A DNA stretch of 64,000 nucleotides from Advenella kashmirensis WT001 (lineage in GTDB: Bacteria; Pseudomonadota; Gammaproteobacteria; Burkholderiales; Burkholderiaceae_B). The first letter of the stretch is position 1, and each line of letters begins with the position of its first letter. The notes beneath the pieces are model-generated. The model saw nothing but the letters and a program-made list of their open reading frames with translations, was not told the origin of the DNA and did no database searches. A program made the translations under genes and the position numbers. The stretch spans positions 1,612,001-1,676,000 of the forward strand of contig NC_017964.1 of assembly GCF_000219915.2 (NCBI RefSeq). The letters run 5' to 3'. Below, one piece after another: positions 39,818 to 50,126 of the stretch.

Positions 39818-42800
39818 TCAGGCCGCCAGTGTCTTGAGCAGCAGGCGAATGGTATCGATACGGCGACTGATGTCGGGCATATTATTCAGTTCAATGCGTA
39901 ATTTATCCGCCCCCGAAAAACGGATGTGCTTTTGTTTTTGCACCAGTTCTATCATTTTAAGCGGGTCGGCGCTGGTCTTGGGACCGAAAACCAGTAGCGC
40001 CTGCTCATCGCTGATGTCGACCTTGATGATGCCCAGCGCTTCGGCCAGAATGCGCAGGCGGTGCGTGGCGATCAACATGCGCGCCGGCTCAGGCATTTTG
40101 CCAAAGCGGTCGGTAAGCTCTTCCTGAATGGCCAGCAGGTCATCTTCGGTCTTGGCGTGGGCCAGCTGTTTGTACAGGGACAGGCGGGCATGGATATCGG
40201 TACAGTAATCAGCCGGAAGCAGGGCAGAAGTGTGCAGCTTAACTTCGCAAACGGAGTTGAACGGAGTCTCCAGATCAGGCTCTTCGCCAGCCTTGAGCGC
40301 CCGCACGGCTTCGTTGAGCAGATCGCTGTACATGGTAAAGCCGATTTCGTTGATATTGCCCGATTGCGATTCGCCCAGCACTTCGCCCGTACCCCGGATT
40401 TCCAGATCGTGCATGGACAGAAAGAAGCCCGAGCCCAGTTCTTCCAGGGACTGAATGGCTTCCAGCCGTTTCTTTGCATTGCTGGTAATGGCATCTTCGC
40501 CCGGTGTGAGCATATAGGCATAGGCCTGATGGTGCGAGCGGCCCACGCGACCCCGCAACTGATGCAGTTGCGCCAGGCCCAGCCGGTCTGCGCGATGGAT
40601 AATGATGGTATTGGCGCTGGGTACATCAATACCGGTTTCGATAATGGTGGTGCACAGCAGAATGTTAAAACGCTGTTGATAAAAGCCCTTCATGATCTCT
40701 TCGAGTTCGCGTTCGGGCATCTGGCCATGGGCCACGGCAATACGCGCTTCGGGCAGCAGTTCTTCCAGGCGCGCGCGGCGGTTCTGAATGGTTTCCACTT
40801 CGTTGTGCAGGAAGTACACCTGGCCGCCGCGTTTCAATTCACGCAGGGCGGCTTCGCGGATGGTGCCATTGTCTTCGCGCCGTACGAAAGTTTTGATAGC
40901 CAGGCGCTTTTGCGGTGCCGTGGCAATCACGGAAAAGTCGCGTATGCCTTCCAGAGACATGCCCAGCGTACGCGGAATGGGTGTTGCGGTCAGCGTCAGA
41001 ATGTCCACTTCAGCGCGCAGCGCCTTGAGCGCTTCTTTCTGGCGCACACCAAATCGATGTTCTTCATCAATAATGACCAGCCCCAGACGCTTGAATTTGA
41101 CTTCCTTGCCCAGCAGCTTATGCGTGCCGATGACAATATCGACCGTGCCATCCTGCAAGCCGTCCAGCGCCGCTTTGACTTCCTTGGTGCTGCGAAAGCG
41201 CGACAGTTCTGCCACACGCACCGGCCAGTCGGCAAACCGGTCTGCGAAGGTCTGGGCATGCTGCTCGGCCAGCAGCGTGGTGGGGCACAGCAGGGCAACC
41301 TGTTTGCCATTGGCGACACACAGAAAGGCCGCGCGCAGGGCAACTTCGGTCTTGCCGAAACCCACATCGCCGCACACCAGTCGGTCCATCGGTTTGCCGG
41401 AGGTCATGTCGCCAATCACGGCATCAATGGCGGCCTGCTGGTCGGCCGTTTCTTCAAAGCCAAAACCTTCGACAAAGGTCTGATAGTCAGAAAAGGGCAG
41501 CTTGAACGAAAAGCCTTCACGTGCGGCGCGCAGCGCATACAAAGCCAGCAGCTCGGCTGCCGCATCGCGGATTTGCTTGGCGGCCTTCTTGCGGGCTCGG
41601 TCCCATTGCCCGGATCCTAATTGATGTAGCGGAGCATGCTCGGGATCAGCACCGCTATAGCGGGAGATTACGTGCAGTTGCGAGACCGGGACGTAGAGCG
41701 TGCTGTTGCCTGAGTATTGCAGATGCAATAACTCGATATCGCCTTCGCCCAGGTCCATGGTCACCAGGCCATGGTAGCGACCGATACCGTATTGCATATG
41801 AACGACCGGATCGCCCTCGCGCAGCTCGGACAGGTCTCGCACCATGGCGTCAACGTTGCTGCTGCGTTCCTGTTTCTTGCGACGGCGCTGGGCGACCGAC
41901 GCCGAACCGGGGTACAGGTCATTCTCGGTGACCAGGCACAGTTGCCTGTCACGGATGATAAAACCGGTGTTCAGCGGCGCAATGGCAATGCCAAAATCGA
42001 TATCGGAGGCCACAAAGTCCTGAACGTTATCAAAGGCGGCACTGGGCTCCAGTTGCTGTTCGCGCAGCAATTGCAACAGCGTTTCGCGGCGACCGGCCGA
42101 ATCGGCGCAGAGCAGCAACCGCTGTTCGCCACGCTTTAACCAGGCGCGCAGGCGCGCAAAAGGATCATCACTGCGTCTGAGTACGGCGATATCAGGGGCC
42201 GGCGAAAATTGCGCATTCTGAGAGGTTTCGTCCAGATGTAGTCGGGCAAAGGACTTCAGATGAACGAAAAACTGTTCTTCAGACAGGAACAGGTGCTCGG
42301 GCGCCAGCACGGGCCGCTCGCGATCGCTTTTGAGGAATCGGTAGCGACTTTGCGTGTCGTCGTAAAACTGCCGGATGGCCTCTTCGATTGTGCCCACGGT
42401 GATCGTGATGGTTTCGGGACGCAAATAGTCAAATAGCGTTGCGGTATCGTCAAAGAACAGTGGCAGATAATACTCGATGCCCGCAAAGGCAATGCCGTTG
42501 CCCATATCTTTGTAGGGCATGGCGCGGGATGGGTCACCTTCGAACAGGTCGCGAAAGCGCGAGCGAAAATGGTTGCGGGCGGTTTCGTCCATGGGAAACT
42601 CGCGGCCGGGCAACAGTTCCACTTCATTGACCGGATACAGGCTGCGCTGCGTGTCCATGTCGAAACTGCGAATAGACTCGATTTCGTCGTCAAACAGGTC
42701 GATCCGGTAGGGCAGCACCGAACCCATGGGGAATAAATCGATCAGCCCGCCCCGGATACAGAATTCTCCGGGCGCGGCCACTTGCGAGACGTGTGCATAA

Positions 42801-43255
42801 TTGGCCAGCATCAACTGGTCGCGCAGCGCGGCCTCGTCCAGTTTGTCGCCTTTTTTGAACGAAAAGGAATAGGCCGCCAGAAACGCAGTGGGCGCCAGGC
42901 GATACAGGGCGGTTGTGACCGGCACCGTCAGAACGTCGACTTTGCCCTGCATGAGCGCGGACAGCGTCTTGAGTCTTTCGGAAATCAGATCCTGGTGGGG
43001 CGAAAAGCCATCGTAGGGCAGTGTTTCCCAGTCTGGAAACTGGCGCACTCGCAGTTTCGGGTCAAACAGCACCACTTCGTCATGCAGTCGTTGCGCCTGC
43101 AGCGGATCGGCGCAGAGCAGCACCAGCGGCTTGCCGGCGGCGCGAGCAAGTTCGGCCGACAGCCAGGCGTCACCCGAACCCGGTGGACGCGGGTAGCTAT
43201 AGCGTTGACCGGGTTTAAGCGCAGAAAGAAGCGGAGTGAGGCTAGTGTTTGACAC
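39818..43255 (-). CDS. mfd: Transcription-repair coupling factor
   Basis: Mfd (1145 residues) removes RNA polymerase stalled at lesions and recruits UvrA. The N-terminal UvrB-like region contains VLLCADPLQAQRLHDEV-type sequence, the RNA polymerase-interacting domain starts near residue 470 (LREGDPVVHMQYGIGRYHGL), and the translocase motor follows. Walker A is CGDVGFGKTEVALRAAF (about residue 628), the DEEH box is VIIDEEHRFGVRQ (about 728) and helicase motif VI is QLRGRVGRSHHQAYAY. Length is normal and the frame is intact. It is divergent from ispD. Confidence 0.98.
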   Translation of the reverse strand: MSNTSLTPLLSALKPGQRYSYPRPPGSGDAWLSAELARAAGKPLVLLCADPLQAQRLHDEVVLFDPKLRVRQFPDWETLPYDGFSPHQDLISERLKTLSALMQGKVDVLTVPVTTALYRLAPTAFLAAYSFSFKKGDKLDEAALRDQLMLANYAHVSQVAAPGEFCIRGGLIDLFPMGSVLPYRIDLFDDEIESIRSFDMDTQRSLYPVNEVELLPGREFPMDETARNHFRSRFRDLFEGDPSRAMPYKDMGNGIAFAGIEYYLPLFFDDTATLFDYLRPETITITVGTIEEAIRQFYDDTQSRYRFLKSDRERPVLAPEHLFLSEEQFFVHLKSFARLHLDETSQNAQFSPAPDIAVLRRSDDPFARLRAWLKRGEQRLLLCADSAGRRETLLQLLREQQLEPSAAFDNVQDFVASDIDFGIAIAPLNTGFIIRDRQLCLVTENDLYPGSASVAQRRRKKQERSSNVDAMVRDLSELREGDPVVHMQYGIGRYHGLVTMDLGEGDIELLHLQYSGNSTLYVPVSQLHVISRYSGADPEHAPLHQLGSGQWDRARKKAAKQIRDAAAELLALYALRAAREGFSFKLPFSDYQTFVEGFGFEETADQQAAIDAVIGDMTSGKPMDRLVCGDVGFGKTEVALRAAFLCVANGKQVALLCPTTLLAEQHAQTFADRFADWPVRVAELSRFRSTKEVKAALDGLQDGTVDIVIGTHKLLGKEVKFKRLGLVIIDEEHRFGVRQKEALKALRAEVDILTLTATPIPRTLGMSLEGIRDFSVIATAPQKRLAIKTFVRREDNGTIREAALRELKRGGQVYFLHNEVETIQNRRARLEELLPEARIAVAHGQMPERELEEIMKGFYQQRFNILLCTTIIETGIDVPSANTIIIHRADRLGLAQLHQLRGRVGRSHHQAYAYMLTPGEDAITSNAKKRLEAIQSLEELGSGFFLSMHDLEIRGTGEVLGESQSGNINEIGFTMYSDLLNEAVRALKAGEEPDLETPFNSVCEVKLHTSALLPADYCTDIHARLSLYKQLAHAKTEDDLLAIQEELTDRFGKMPEPARMLIATHRLRILAEALGIIKVDISDEQALLVFGPKTSADPLKMIELVQKQKHIRFSGADKLRIELNNMPDISRRIDTIRLLLKTLAA

Positions 43256-43495
43256 AGAGGCAGAAGCAGGGAATCGAATCTGCCCATTTTATCAGATACC
43301 GGCGTTTCGCCGCCTGCCGGGACCGCAGTTCGCCGCGGCCAGGGCAACGGTCTGCCAGCAGGCTGTCGGCGCTGTGTTGGCCGGCGCTGGGCGCACCGTC
43401 GCGCCGCCGGCTGCGATCCGGCCTGGCAGCGAAGTGGCATGATATTATCTGATCTCTTGAATGATGCGACTGCTGCTTCAACCGCGGCGACCACT

Positions 43496-44179
43496 ATGAC
43501 TGAGAACATCTTTGCGATTATTCCCGCAGGCGGCGTGGGTAGTCGGGCCCTGACTGCCGACCGGCAGATTCCCAAGCAGTATTGCACGATCAACGGCGTG
43601 GCCATGTTGCAACTGGCCGCCAATGCCTTGCGTGCAGATACCCGGGTCGCTGCCGTCCATATTGGGGTCACGGCTGAGGATACCTGGATCGATACGCTGG
43701 ACCTGGGGCCCAATGTCTACGTCCATCGCACTGCCGGCGCCACGCGGGCGCTCACCGTCAGCGCTACGTTACAAGCGGTTCTGGACCGTGACGATCATGA
43801 CGGCTGGGCACTGGTGCACGACGCGGCACGGCCGGGCTTGCAGCCCGATGCGCTTACGGCATTGATTGATGCCTGCCTGGGGCAGAAGACAGGCGGGTTG
43901 CTGGCCTTGCCTGTGCCCGATACCGTTAAACGCGCAACGGTAGATGAGCAACAGCAGGTATGTGTAGCGCAGACCATCCCGCGTGACGGCTTGTGGCTGG
44001 CGCAGACACCACAGCTATTTCCAGCCCGCGCCCTGCTGGATGCGCTGCGCAACGCGATGAGTCAGGGACTGGAGATTACCGACGAAGCTTCGGCCATGGA
44101 GGCGGCAGGCATGCGTCCCTTGCTGGTACGTGGTTCGGCCGAAAATATGAAAGTGACCTGGCCTGCAGATTTTGCATGA
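43496..44179 (+). CDS. ispD: 2-C-methyl-D-erythritol 4-phosphate cytidylyltransferase
   Basis: IspD (227 residues) is the third enzyme of the non-mevalonate isoprenoid pathway, coupling MEP with CTP. The nucleotide-binding signature IIPAGGVGSRALTADRQIPK (with QY following) is at residues 7-27, VHDAARPGLQ is the metal/CTP site and ENMKVTWPADF is the closing motif. ATG at 43496 begins directly at this domain; the frame continues upstream to 43439 without family similarity. ispF follows 147 bases later, the usual pair. Confidence 0.96.
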   Translation: MTENIFAIIPAGGVGSRALTADRQIPKQYCTINGVAMLQLAANALRADTRVAAVHIGVTAEDTWIDTLDLGPNVYVHRTAGATRALTVSATLQAVLDRDDHDGWALVHDAARPGLQPDALTALIDACLGQKTGGLLALPVPDTVKRATVDEQQQVCVAQTIPRDGLWLAQTPQLFPARALLDALRNAMSQGLEITDEASAMEAAGMRPLLVRGSAENMKVTWPADFA

Positions 44180-44326
44180 TGGAACGGTGGCTGTCGTATG
44201 CCGCAGCGGTGCCGCGGCAGGCCTAAAAATAAAGTGTTGTTGACCTGCGGCACGGCACGAATGCCTTGCGCATGTTGAAATGAAATTAAAGAATGAAGTT
44301 TACGCAATAGACAGGGAGAGTGCTGT

Positions 44327-44812
44327 ATGACAATTGGCTTGCGGGTTGGACAGGGGTTCGATGTCCATGCGTTACAGGAGGGGCGGCCCCTGATATTGGG
44401 GGGAGTCACCATTGCCCATACCCACGGTCTGCTGGGACATTCGGACGCCGATGCGCTATTGCATGCGATTACCGATGCCATCCTGGGCGCAGCGGCGCTG
44501 GGCGACATCGGTCGTTTGTTTCCCGATACCGATCCTGCATTCAAAGGCAGTGACAGTCGGGTGCTGTTGCGCGAGGCGTACCGTCGTGTCCGCGAAGCCG
44601 GCTGGCAGGTTGTGAACGTGGACGCCACTATCCACGCCCAGGCGCCGAAAATCATGCCCTATGCGGCGGCCATGGTAAGCAATATTGCTGCTGATCTGGC
44701 GCTGGATCCTGGCTGCGTGAATGTTAAGGGAAAGACGAACGAGCATCTGGGCTATCTTGGACGCAAGGAGGGCATTGCAGCCACGGCGGTCGCCTTGCTG
44801 GCCCGGCAATAG
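44327..44812 (+). CDS. ispF: 2-C-methyl-D-erythritol 2,4-cyclodiphosphate synthase
   Basis: IspF (161 residues) cyclises the CDP-ME phosphate product in isoprenoid synthesis. Zinc ligands are in GQGFDVHAL (Asp, His) and the pathway motif [19 protein letters not shown] is present, as are [15 protein letters not shown] and [17 protein letters not shown]. The frame is intact with family-typical length. GGGAG is visible upstream at 44311-44316. Confidence 0.97.
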   Translation: MTIGLRVGQGFDVHALQEGRPLILGGVTIAHTHGLLGHSDADALLHAITDAILGAAALGDIGRLFPDTDPAFKGSDSRVLLREAYRRVREAGWQVVNVDATIHAQAPKIMPYAAAMVSNIAADLALDPGCVNVKGKTNEHLGYLGRKEGIAATAVALLARQ

Positions 44813-44870
44813 GACGGCCATAACGGGCGGCAGAATGTACGAAAAGTCGGTTGGTGCAGGTTCACCAGCC

Positions 44871-44901
44871 AAAAAAATGCCGCGACATTGTGTCACGGCA
44901 T
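44871..44901 (-). terminator. Intrinsic terminator of the peroxiredoxin-AhpD operon
   Basis: Read on the minus strand, ATGCCGTGACA and TGTCGCGGCAT pair around CAA and run into seven T. It lies 25 bases after the AhpD stop. Confidence 0.85.
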
Positions 44902-44925
44902 GACATTCATTGAGCGGCAGACTGA

Positions 44926-45443
44926 CTATTTACCTTCGGCCGTTAACGCCAGCGCAGCGGCATTGACCACCGCGGCGATACGTCCGGCATCGCGCAACTG
45001 CTCGATCGTGTAGCCTGCTTTTTTCAGATTGTCAAAATGCGATTTAACGCAAAAGTGGCATTTGCCGACAATCGACGCAGCCAGGGCAAACAATTCAAAA
45101 CGATCCTGCTCGATGCCGCCATGCGAGGAATAGGCATTCATGCGCAATAGCGGCGGCAGGGTTTTGAGTTGACTGTCGTCGGTCATTTCCACATAGGGAT
45201 ACCAGATATTGTTCATCCCCATCAGGCTGCTGCAGTCAGCACACCATTGACATCTTCCGGGGACAAACCAGACTTGAACTGCTCGATCAGAAAAGGATTT
45301 TTCGCGGCATAGGCGGCAGCCAGAGCCACACCCACTGCATCGGCCGGTTTCAGAGAGGAGCGGGCAATGGTGCCATCCAGATTCAGGCGTATGTCCTTGG
45401 CCCAATCGGGAATTTCATTTTTAATCGTAGTTAAAAATTGCAT
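44926..45443 (-). CDS. ahpD: Alkylhydroperoxidase AhpD, frame broken once
   Basis: AhpD is a CxxC peroxidase/reductase that recharges the AhpC-type peroxiredoxin. The N-terminal half (MQFLTTIKNEIPDWAKDIRL) ends artificially at VLTAAA. Adding one G to the GG run at 45225-45226 (a C on the coding strand) gives ALMGMNNIWYPYVEM and joins the C-terminal half, about 172 residues in all. The catalytic CHFC with its downstream His (KCHFCVKSHFDNL) and the upstream Glu region are present. It lies 55 bases downstream of the peroxiredoxin gene, the standard pairing. Confidence 0.93.
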
Positions 45444-45498
45444 AGTTTTTCCTATTAAAAAGAGGAGGAAAAACCCGGCGAACCGGGCTTGATGCAAA

Positions 45499-46047
45499 TT
45501 ACAGTGTGTCGCCACCCGCTGCGCGGTTGCATGGGCACAATTCATCTGTCTGCAGGCCGTCCAGAATACGCAGAACTTCTTCCGGGTTGCGTCCCACGTT
45601 CAGGTTGTTGACTGAAACATGCTGGATGACGTTGTCCGGGTCAACAATGAATGTAGCGCGCAGGGCAACACCTTCATTGCGTTCACGCACGCCCAATTGA
45701 TCGATCAGGGAACCGGTAGAGTCGGCAAATGAATAGTGACCCAGTTTGTTCAGGTCAGGATGCTCACGGCGCCATGCCAGTTTGCAGAATTCGTTGTCCA
45801 CAGAGCCGCCCATCAGTACGGCGTCACGATCTTCGAAGTCTTTGGCCAGGTTGTTAAAGCCAACGATCTCGGTAGGGCACACGAATGTGAAATCTTTTGG
45901 ATAGAAGTAGATCACTTTCCATTTTCCGGGGAAAGAAGATTCTGTGATGTCTTCGAACGCAGAAACGCCGTTTTCTTCATGGTTGTTAAAACCAGGTTTG
46001 ACACCGACGACTTTGAACGATTCGAGCTTTTCACCAACTGTTTTCAT
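45499..46047 (-). CDS. ahpC: AhpC-type two-Cys peroxiredoxin
   Basis: The 182-residue cytosolic peroxidase reduces hydrogen peroxide and organic hydroperoxides. The peroxidatic cysteine is in FYPKDFTFVCPTEIVGF (about residue 57) and the resolving cysteine probably in DELCPCNRAAGG near the C-terminus. ALRATFIVDP is the conserved arginine segment. The gene is upstream of ahpD, its likely reductant partner. An OxyR gene is not seen nearby. Confidence 0.95.
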   Translation of the reverse strand: MKTVGEKLESFKVVGVKPGFNNHEENGVSAFEDITESSFPGKWKVIYFYPKDFTFVCPTEIVGFNNLAKDFEDRDAVLMGGSVDNEFCKLAWRREHPDLNKLGHYSFADSTGSLIDQLGVRERNEGVALRATFIVDPDNVIQHVSVNNLNVGRNPEEVLRILDGLQTDELCPCNRAAGGDTL

Positions 46048-46194
46048 AACTGTTCCTCATAAGAAGTTGAACAACCGCCCGGTGATACCGGGCCTGCTTA
46101 TTGGCCGCGCCGCAAGGCATGGCAAGGGGGTGGACGATTTGCCACAATGGCCCCGTCCACTTTCCAATATAAGTTTTAATGTTATTTTACACTA

Positions 46195-47603
46195 TCAATA
46201 CTGGGTGTCTAATTGATAATTTCTATCTCGTGCTTTGGGGATTTCTATGTGCCCGACGAGGCCGGTGGGTTGATTTGGAAGCAACTTCAGGGTGCCACCC
46301 ACGTGCTGCAGCAGCCGTTCGACGATGGAAAGGCCCAGGCCTGCGCCGGATACGCCGGTGCGTGCGGCTTCACCGCGGGAAAAGGGACGCAGCAGTCTTT
46401 CGGTATCCTTGGCATTGATGCCTGCGCCATTGTCGCAAACCTCTATTTCGATCATGCTGCCTTTCTCGCGGACCCGCACCAGGATGTGCGGCTGGCCGTC
46501 AGCCACAGACCGACCATAGCGGCGGCTGTTTTCAATCAGATTGCTGACAATTCGCTTCAGGTTCAGTTCCCCTATCCTGGCGTACAGATTCGGTTGAATC
46601 ATTGTGCGCAATGTGCCACCCAATGATTCCGTATGCGCTTTTTCCCTGTCGGTGATATCCCGCAAAATAGAGGAAACGTTGATGGCTCTTTCCGGAAGCA
46701 CCCCCGCCGGACGGGCGTACTCCATTAACTGGCCGATACTGTGATCGATCTGTCCAAGATCTTCGTCAATGGCGCTGCGGGTTTCATCACTGACATTACT
46801 TAATTCAATTTCCAGGCGCATGCGCGCCAGGGGCGTGCGCAGATCATGAGAAATACCAGCCAGCATCAATTCGCGATCGGCTTCGGTCTGACGGATATCG
46901 CGCGCCATGCGGTTAAAGGCATTATTGAGTTCACGGATCTCCAGCGGCCCTGATCGTCAGGCAGGGGCGCCGGGTTCTCGCCCCGCGCAACCTGCTGGGC
47001 GGCCTTGGCCAGCCGTGACAGTGGCGTATTGACAAACCGGACGCTGATCGCAGCCCCGATCAGGGCCAGCAGCAGCGCAATCACGCCCCAGCCTATCCAT
47101 TCGCGCATTTGTGGCAGATTGTCGGTCGATGATTTGAGTAGCAGCCAGTACAGCTCCTCTCCCACATTGAAACTGATCCATATGCCCGGCTCGCCGTTCA
47201 TGCTGGATGCGATCTTGGTGATGTTTTGGGTGTCGGAGCGCTGGATCTTGTCTGCGAAGATACGCCAGAATGTGGTATCTGGCAACGGCTGCAATACGTC
47301 GTCCAATTGCCGGGGGAAGACCTGGATATCCCCGGTGGTGGCCAGGTCGATCACCAATGCGTTCCGATCATTGGGCGGAACGTAGGCGAGCGACTTGCGG
47401 GTAATTTTAAGTGCCGTAATGCCGCGTTCGGCCATTTGCGAGGCGCGCGGCTCTTCCTGCATGTTGAAAAACACGATCAGCCAGCACGTCAGACTGACGG
47501 CCAGCAATGCCGCGAGCAGGAAAAAAGACCGGCTGAACAAGCTCAGCCGGATCTTTGACGAGAAATTCTGCAGTTGAGGAGGCTGAACCGGAGCAGCGGC
47601 CAT
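46195..47603 (-). CDS. risS: RisS/EnvZ-like sensor histidine kinase, frame broken once
   Basis: This inner-membrane kinase has about 469 residues after repair. Helix 1 (FFLLAALLAVSLTCWLIVFF, about 29-48) and helix 2 (IGWGVIALLLALIGAAISV, about 170-188) flank a periplasmic sensor domain of about 120 residues. A HAMP linker follows, then the H-box LMLAGISHDLRTPLARM, an N-box ENSRRYG, DNGAGIN and GAGLGLSIVERLL. The frame breaks at about 46946 (minus strand), where DDQG should continue PLEIRELNNAFNRMARDI; one added base in a GG run repairs it. It is encoded 14 bases after its regulator. The symbol follows the Bordetella ris system and is tentative. Confidence 0.88.
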
Positions 47604-47617
47604 GGCGGCCCCGTCTT

Positions 47618-48360
47618 TTAGTTACCGCCGTCCGGAACGAAGACGTAACCCAATCCCCAAACGGTCTGAATAAATACCGGTTTGGCCGGATTCGGCTCTA
47701 TCAGCTTGCGCAGACGGGAAATCTGGACGTCAAGACTACGATCAAAGGCTTCATATTCGCGGCCACGGGCCAGCTCCATCAGTTTGTCGCGCGATAGCGG
47801 CACCTTGGGGTGGCGGGCAAATACTTTGAGCACAGAGAATTCACCCGTGGTGATGGCGACGACTTCTTCGCCGCGCGACAGCGTACGTGTGGACAGATTC
47901 AGGGTATAGGGCCCGAAAGCGATCGATTCATTTTCCTGGCTGGGTGCGCCGGGGTGTTCTTCGGAGCCGCGGCGGCGCAAAATGGCATTTACCCGCGCGA
48001 GCAGTTCACGAGGATTGAACGGCTTGGACAGATAATCGTCAGCACCCATCTCCAGGCCCAGGATGCGATCGATCTCTTCGGCCTTGGCGGTCAGCATGAT
48101 GATAGGCGTATTGTCGTTGGCACCGCGCAGCCGGCGACAGATGGACAGACCATCTTCCCCGGGCAGCATCAGATCCAATACCAGCAGGTCGAAATGTTCT
48201 CGCTGCCAGAGCTTGGTCATTTCCTTCCCGTCTTCGGCTACGAACACATTGAACCCCTGTTCAGTCAGGTAACGGCGCAGCAGGTCGCGAAGGCGAGGGT
48301 CATCATCGACTACCAGAATTTTACGTGGAGGTGTTGACGAGGCAGTTTGTGTGTATTCAT
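47618..48360 (-). CDS. risA: RisA/OmpR-like response regulator, frame broken once near start
   Basis: The 247-residue regulator (after repair) has a receiver domain, KILVVDDDPRLRDLLRRYL with the phospho-acceptor in FDLLVLDLMLPGEDG, and a winged-helix domain ending GYVFVPDGGN. The start ATG at 48360 is in a different frame from KILVVDDD. One added base in the GG run at 48341-48342 gives MNTHKLPSSTPPRKILVVDD and a normal Bordetella RisA-like length. Without repair the frame has no good start before about 48247, which would remove the acidic pocket. It is cotranscribed with the kinase. Such pairs control porins and envelope stress; the targets are unknown here. Confidence 0.88.
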
Positions 48361-48763
48361 ACTAATAGGTTAAGAGCTTCCGAGAGAAGTGACAGGGCTA
48401 TTTGAGCACATGTTACAGTTTCTGCCATCGCACATGGCTTAATTTTCACCATCAGTTACACTAAAAATATTTCTCTGGGTGTGTATTGGTAATGGGAAGC
48501 AAATAGATACATTTTGTTTCAAATTGCAAATAATAAGACGCTGCGAAGCTAGTGTGATGCTTGTCCAAAAACGGACGGAACGTGCAAGTGAACTGTGCTA
48601 TCTATTTTAGCGCAAATCGTCCCGGTCAAAACCGGCTTCCTGTTTATAATTGCGGCATGGCCAGCCCAAATGTCGGCCATTTGTATAACAGACCGTTTCA
48701 CGGACGGCCAACCGCCAACCGCCAGGCATGCGGCCATAAACTTTTTTCTCAAAAGCGTAGTAT
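48361..48763. other. Divergent promoter region, no gene
   Basis: These 403 bases separate risA (leftward) from tsaB (rightward). A TATAAT lies at 48645-48650, without a convincing -35. No open frame has coding support. Confidence 0.45.
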
Positions 48764-49571
48764 ATGAATGTCAATCTGATCTCCCTGGAAAGCTCGGCCA
48801 CCTGTTCGTCGGCGGCACTGCTGCGCTACGACGGTGGACAGTCGCAGACGACCGAGCAGGTCAGCAACCAGGCCAACGGTCATGCCGAACAATTGCTACC
48901 AATGCTTGATCATCTGCTCAATTCGGCAGGACTTGACCGAGCCGATATCAGTGGCATCGTCTTCGGCCAGGGACCCGGTGGATTTACCGGCCTGCGTATT
49001 GCCGCGGGCATGGCACAAGGGCTGGGCCTGGGCCTGGATATCCCGGTGTTCCCGGTATCGTCGTTGCTTGCCGTTGCCGAGACAGTAAGACCGGTCGCGC
49101 CTCTACGCTGATTGTCAGTCTGCTGGATGCCGCATGCAGGAAGTGTTTCTGGCCTGTTTCAGGGAAACCGGCCAGAGCGAGCTCGTTCAGGTTCAAGCGC
49201 CGTGCCTGATTGCCGCAGAACAGGTTCCGCTCTGGCTAAAGGGGATCAGCGGCGCCGGCGATATAAACGCTGACGGTGCAAACGAGATCTTGCCGGATCT
49301 GACTGTGCCGCTGGCAGCGCGCGAACCCGGCCTGGACGGGCAACCTTCTATTATATTGGTCGGCTCGGGAGTGCATGTATGTTCAGGGTTGGCCCATTTG
49401 CCCGGCGTTAAACTGGTGGCGGATGCTGAACCGCGTGCTGCGATCATGGCCCGTATCGGCCTGCGCGCCTGGCTCGCCGGTCGATTTATCGCGGCCGATC
49501 AGGCGGCGCCGCTGTACGTGCGTGATAAGGTTGCATTTACGATCAAGGAAAGGGGCTGGGCAGGGAGGTAA
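48764..49571 (+). CDS. tsaB: tRNA threonylcarbamoyladenosine biosynthesis protein TsaB, frame broken twice
   Basis: TsaB is the scaffold partner of TsaD in forming t6A on ANN-decoding tRNAs and is essential in many bacteria. The N-terminus, NLISLESSATCSSAALL then HAEQLLPMLDHLL and GPGGFTGLRIAAGMAQGL, is diagnostic. The frame breaks at 49091-49092 (VRP to GRASTLIVSLLDA) and again at 49130-49131 (DA to RMQEVFLACF). One C added to each CC run restores about 269 residues. The end (LYVRDKVAFTIKERG) is the family C-terminus. It starts the tsaB-rimI-udg group. Confidence 0.92.
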
Positions 49572-49656
49572 TCCGCGAGCTATTCCGCTATCGGCTCAAC
49601 AGATCACGCCAGGCGGGCAAGTGACCGTGTCGCCCGAAGGTCAGACGCGCAGCCAG

Positions 49657-50126
49657 ATGATCATGTCGCTGCAGCAGATGCATACTATCCGGCGCATGAC
49701 GCAGCAGGATATAGAGGCGGTAGTACATATTGAACGTCGTGTGCAGTCCCACCCCTGGACCGAGGGCAACTTTTTTGATGCGTTAAAAGCCGGCTACGAG
49801 GCCTGGGTCGTGTGCCATGGTAACGAGGTAGTTGCGTTTTCCCTGCAACTGATGGCACCCGATGTGGCTCATCTGCTGCTTATTGGCGTTGCGCCCGACT
49901 GGCAGGGCCGGGGCATTGGTGCCGGCCTGCTTGCCTGGGGTGAAGAGCGCCTGCTGGCGCAAAAGCTCGATAGCCAGGTGCTGGAAGTGCGTCCGTCCAA
50001 TACACGGGCTATCGCGTTTTACCACCGCTGGGGTTATGAGCAGATTGGCGTGCGCAAGGGCTACTACCCGGACGGCGCGGTCATAGCGAAGATGCCTGGG
50101 TCTTGCAGAAAGCCGTGGTATCCTGA
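49657..50126 (+). CDS. rimI: Ribosomal protein S18-alanine N-acetyltransferase-like, frame broken near end
   Basis: This GNAT acetyltransferase follows tsaB, as rimI does in many bacteria. The acetyl-CoA loop is GVAPDWQGRGIGAGLLAWGE, with VRPSNTRAIAFYHRWGYEQI and GVRKGYYPDG after it. The frame breaks at 50079-50080; one added G gives AGHSEDAWVLQKAVVS with TGA at 50124-50126, about 156 residues, the usual length. Unrepaired, it reads through into unrelated sequence. The start is uncertain: ATGs at 49657, 49663 and 49678 and a GTG at 49621 are in frame. The stop overlaps the next start (TGATG). Confidence 0.9.

Noticed and set aside
40061..41620. 519-codon plus-strand frame inside mfd
   Set aside because: It is the antisense shadow of mfd, whose minus-strand frame carries every family motif. 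Its His/Gln/Gly-rich composition is typical of such shadows.
46195..48360. Decayed two-component system pseudogenes
   Set aside because: Each gene is interrupted once in a GG run and is otherwise intact with all catalytic motifs. The same error type recurs across essential genes in the window.
49375..49656. N-terminal extension of the rimI frame
   Set aside because: This part overlaps the tsaB C-terminus, which is in another frame and has the family ending, so it is not coding for RimI.
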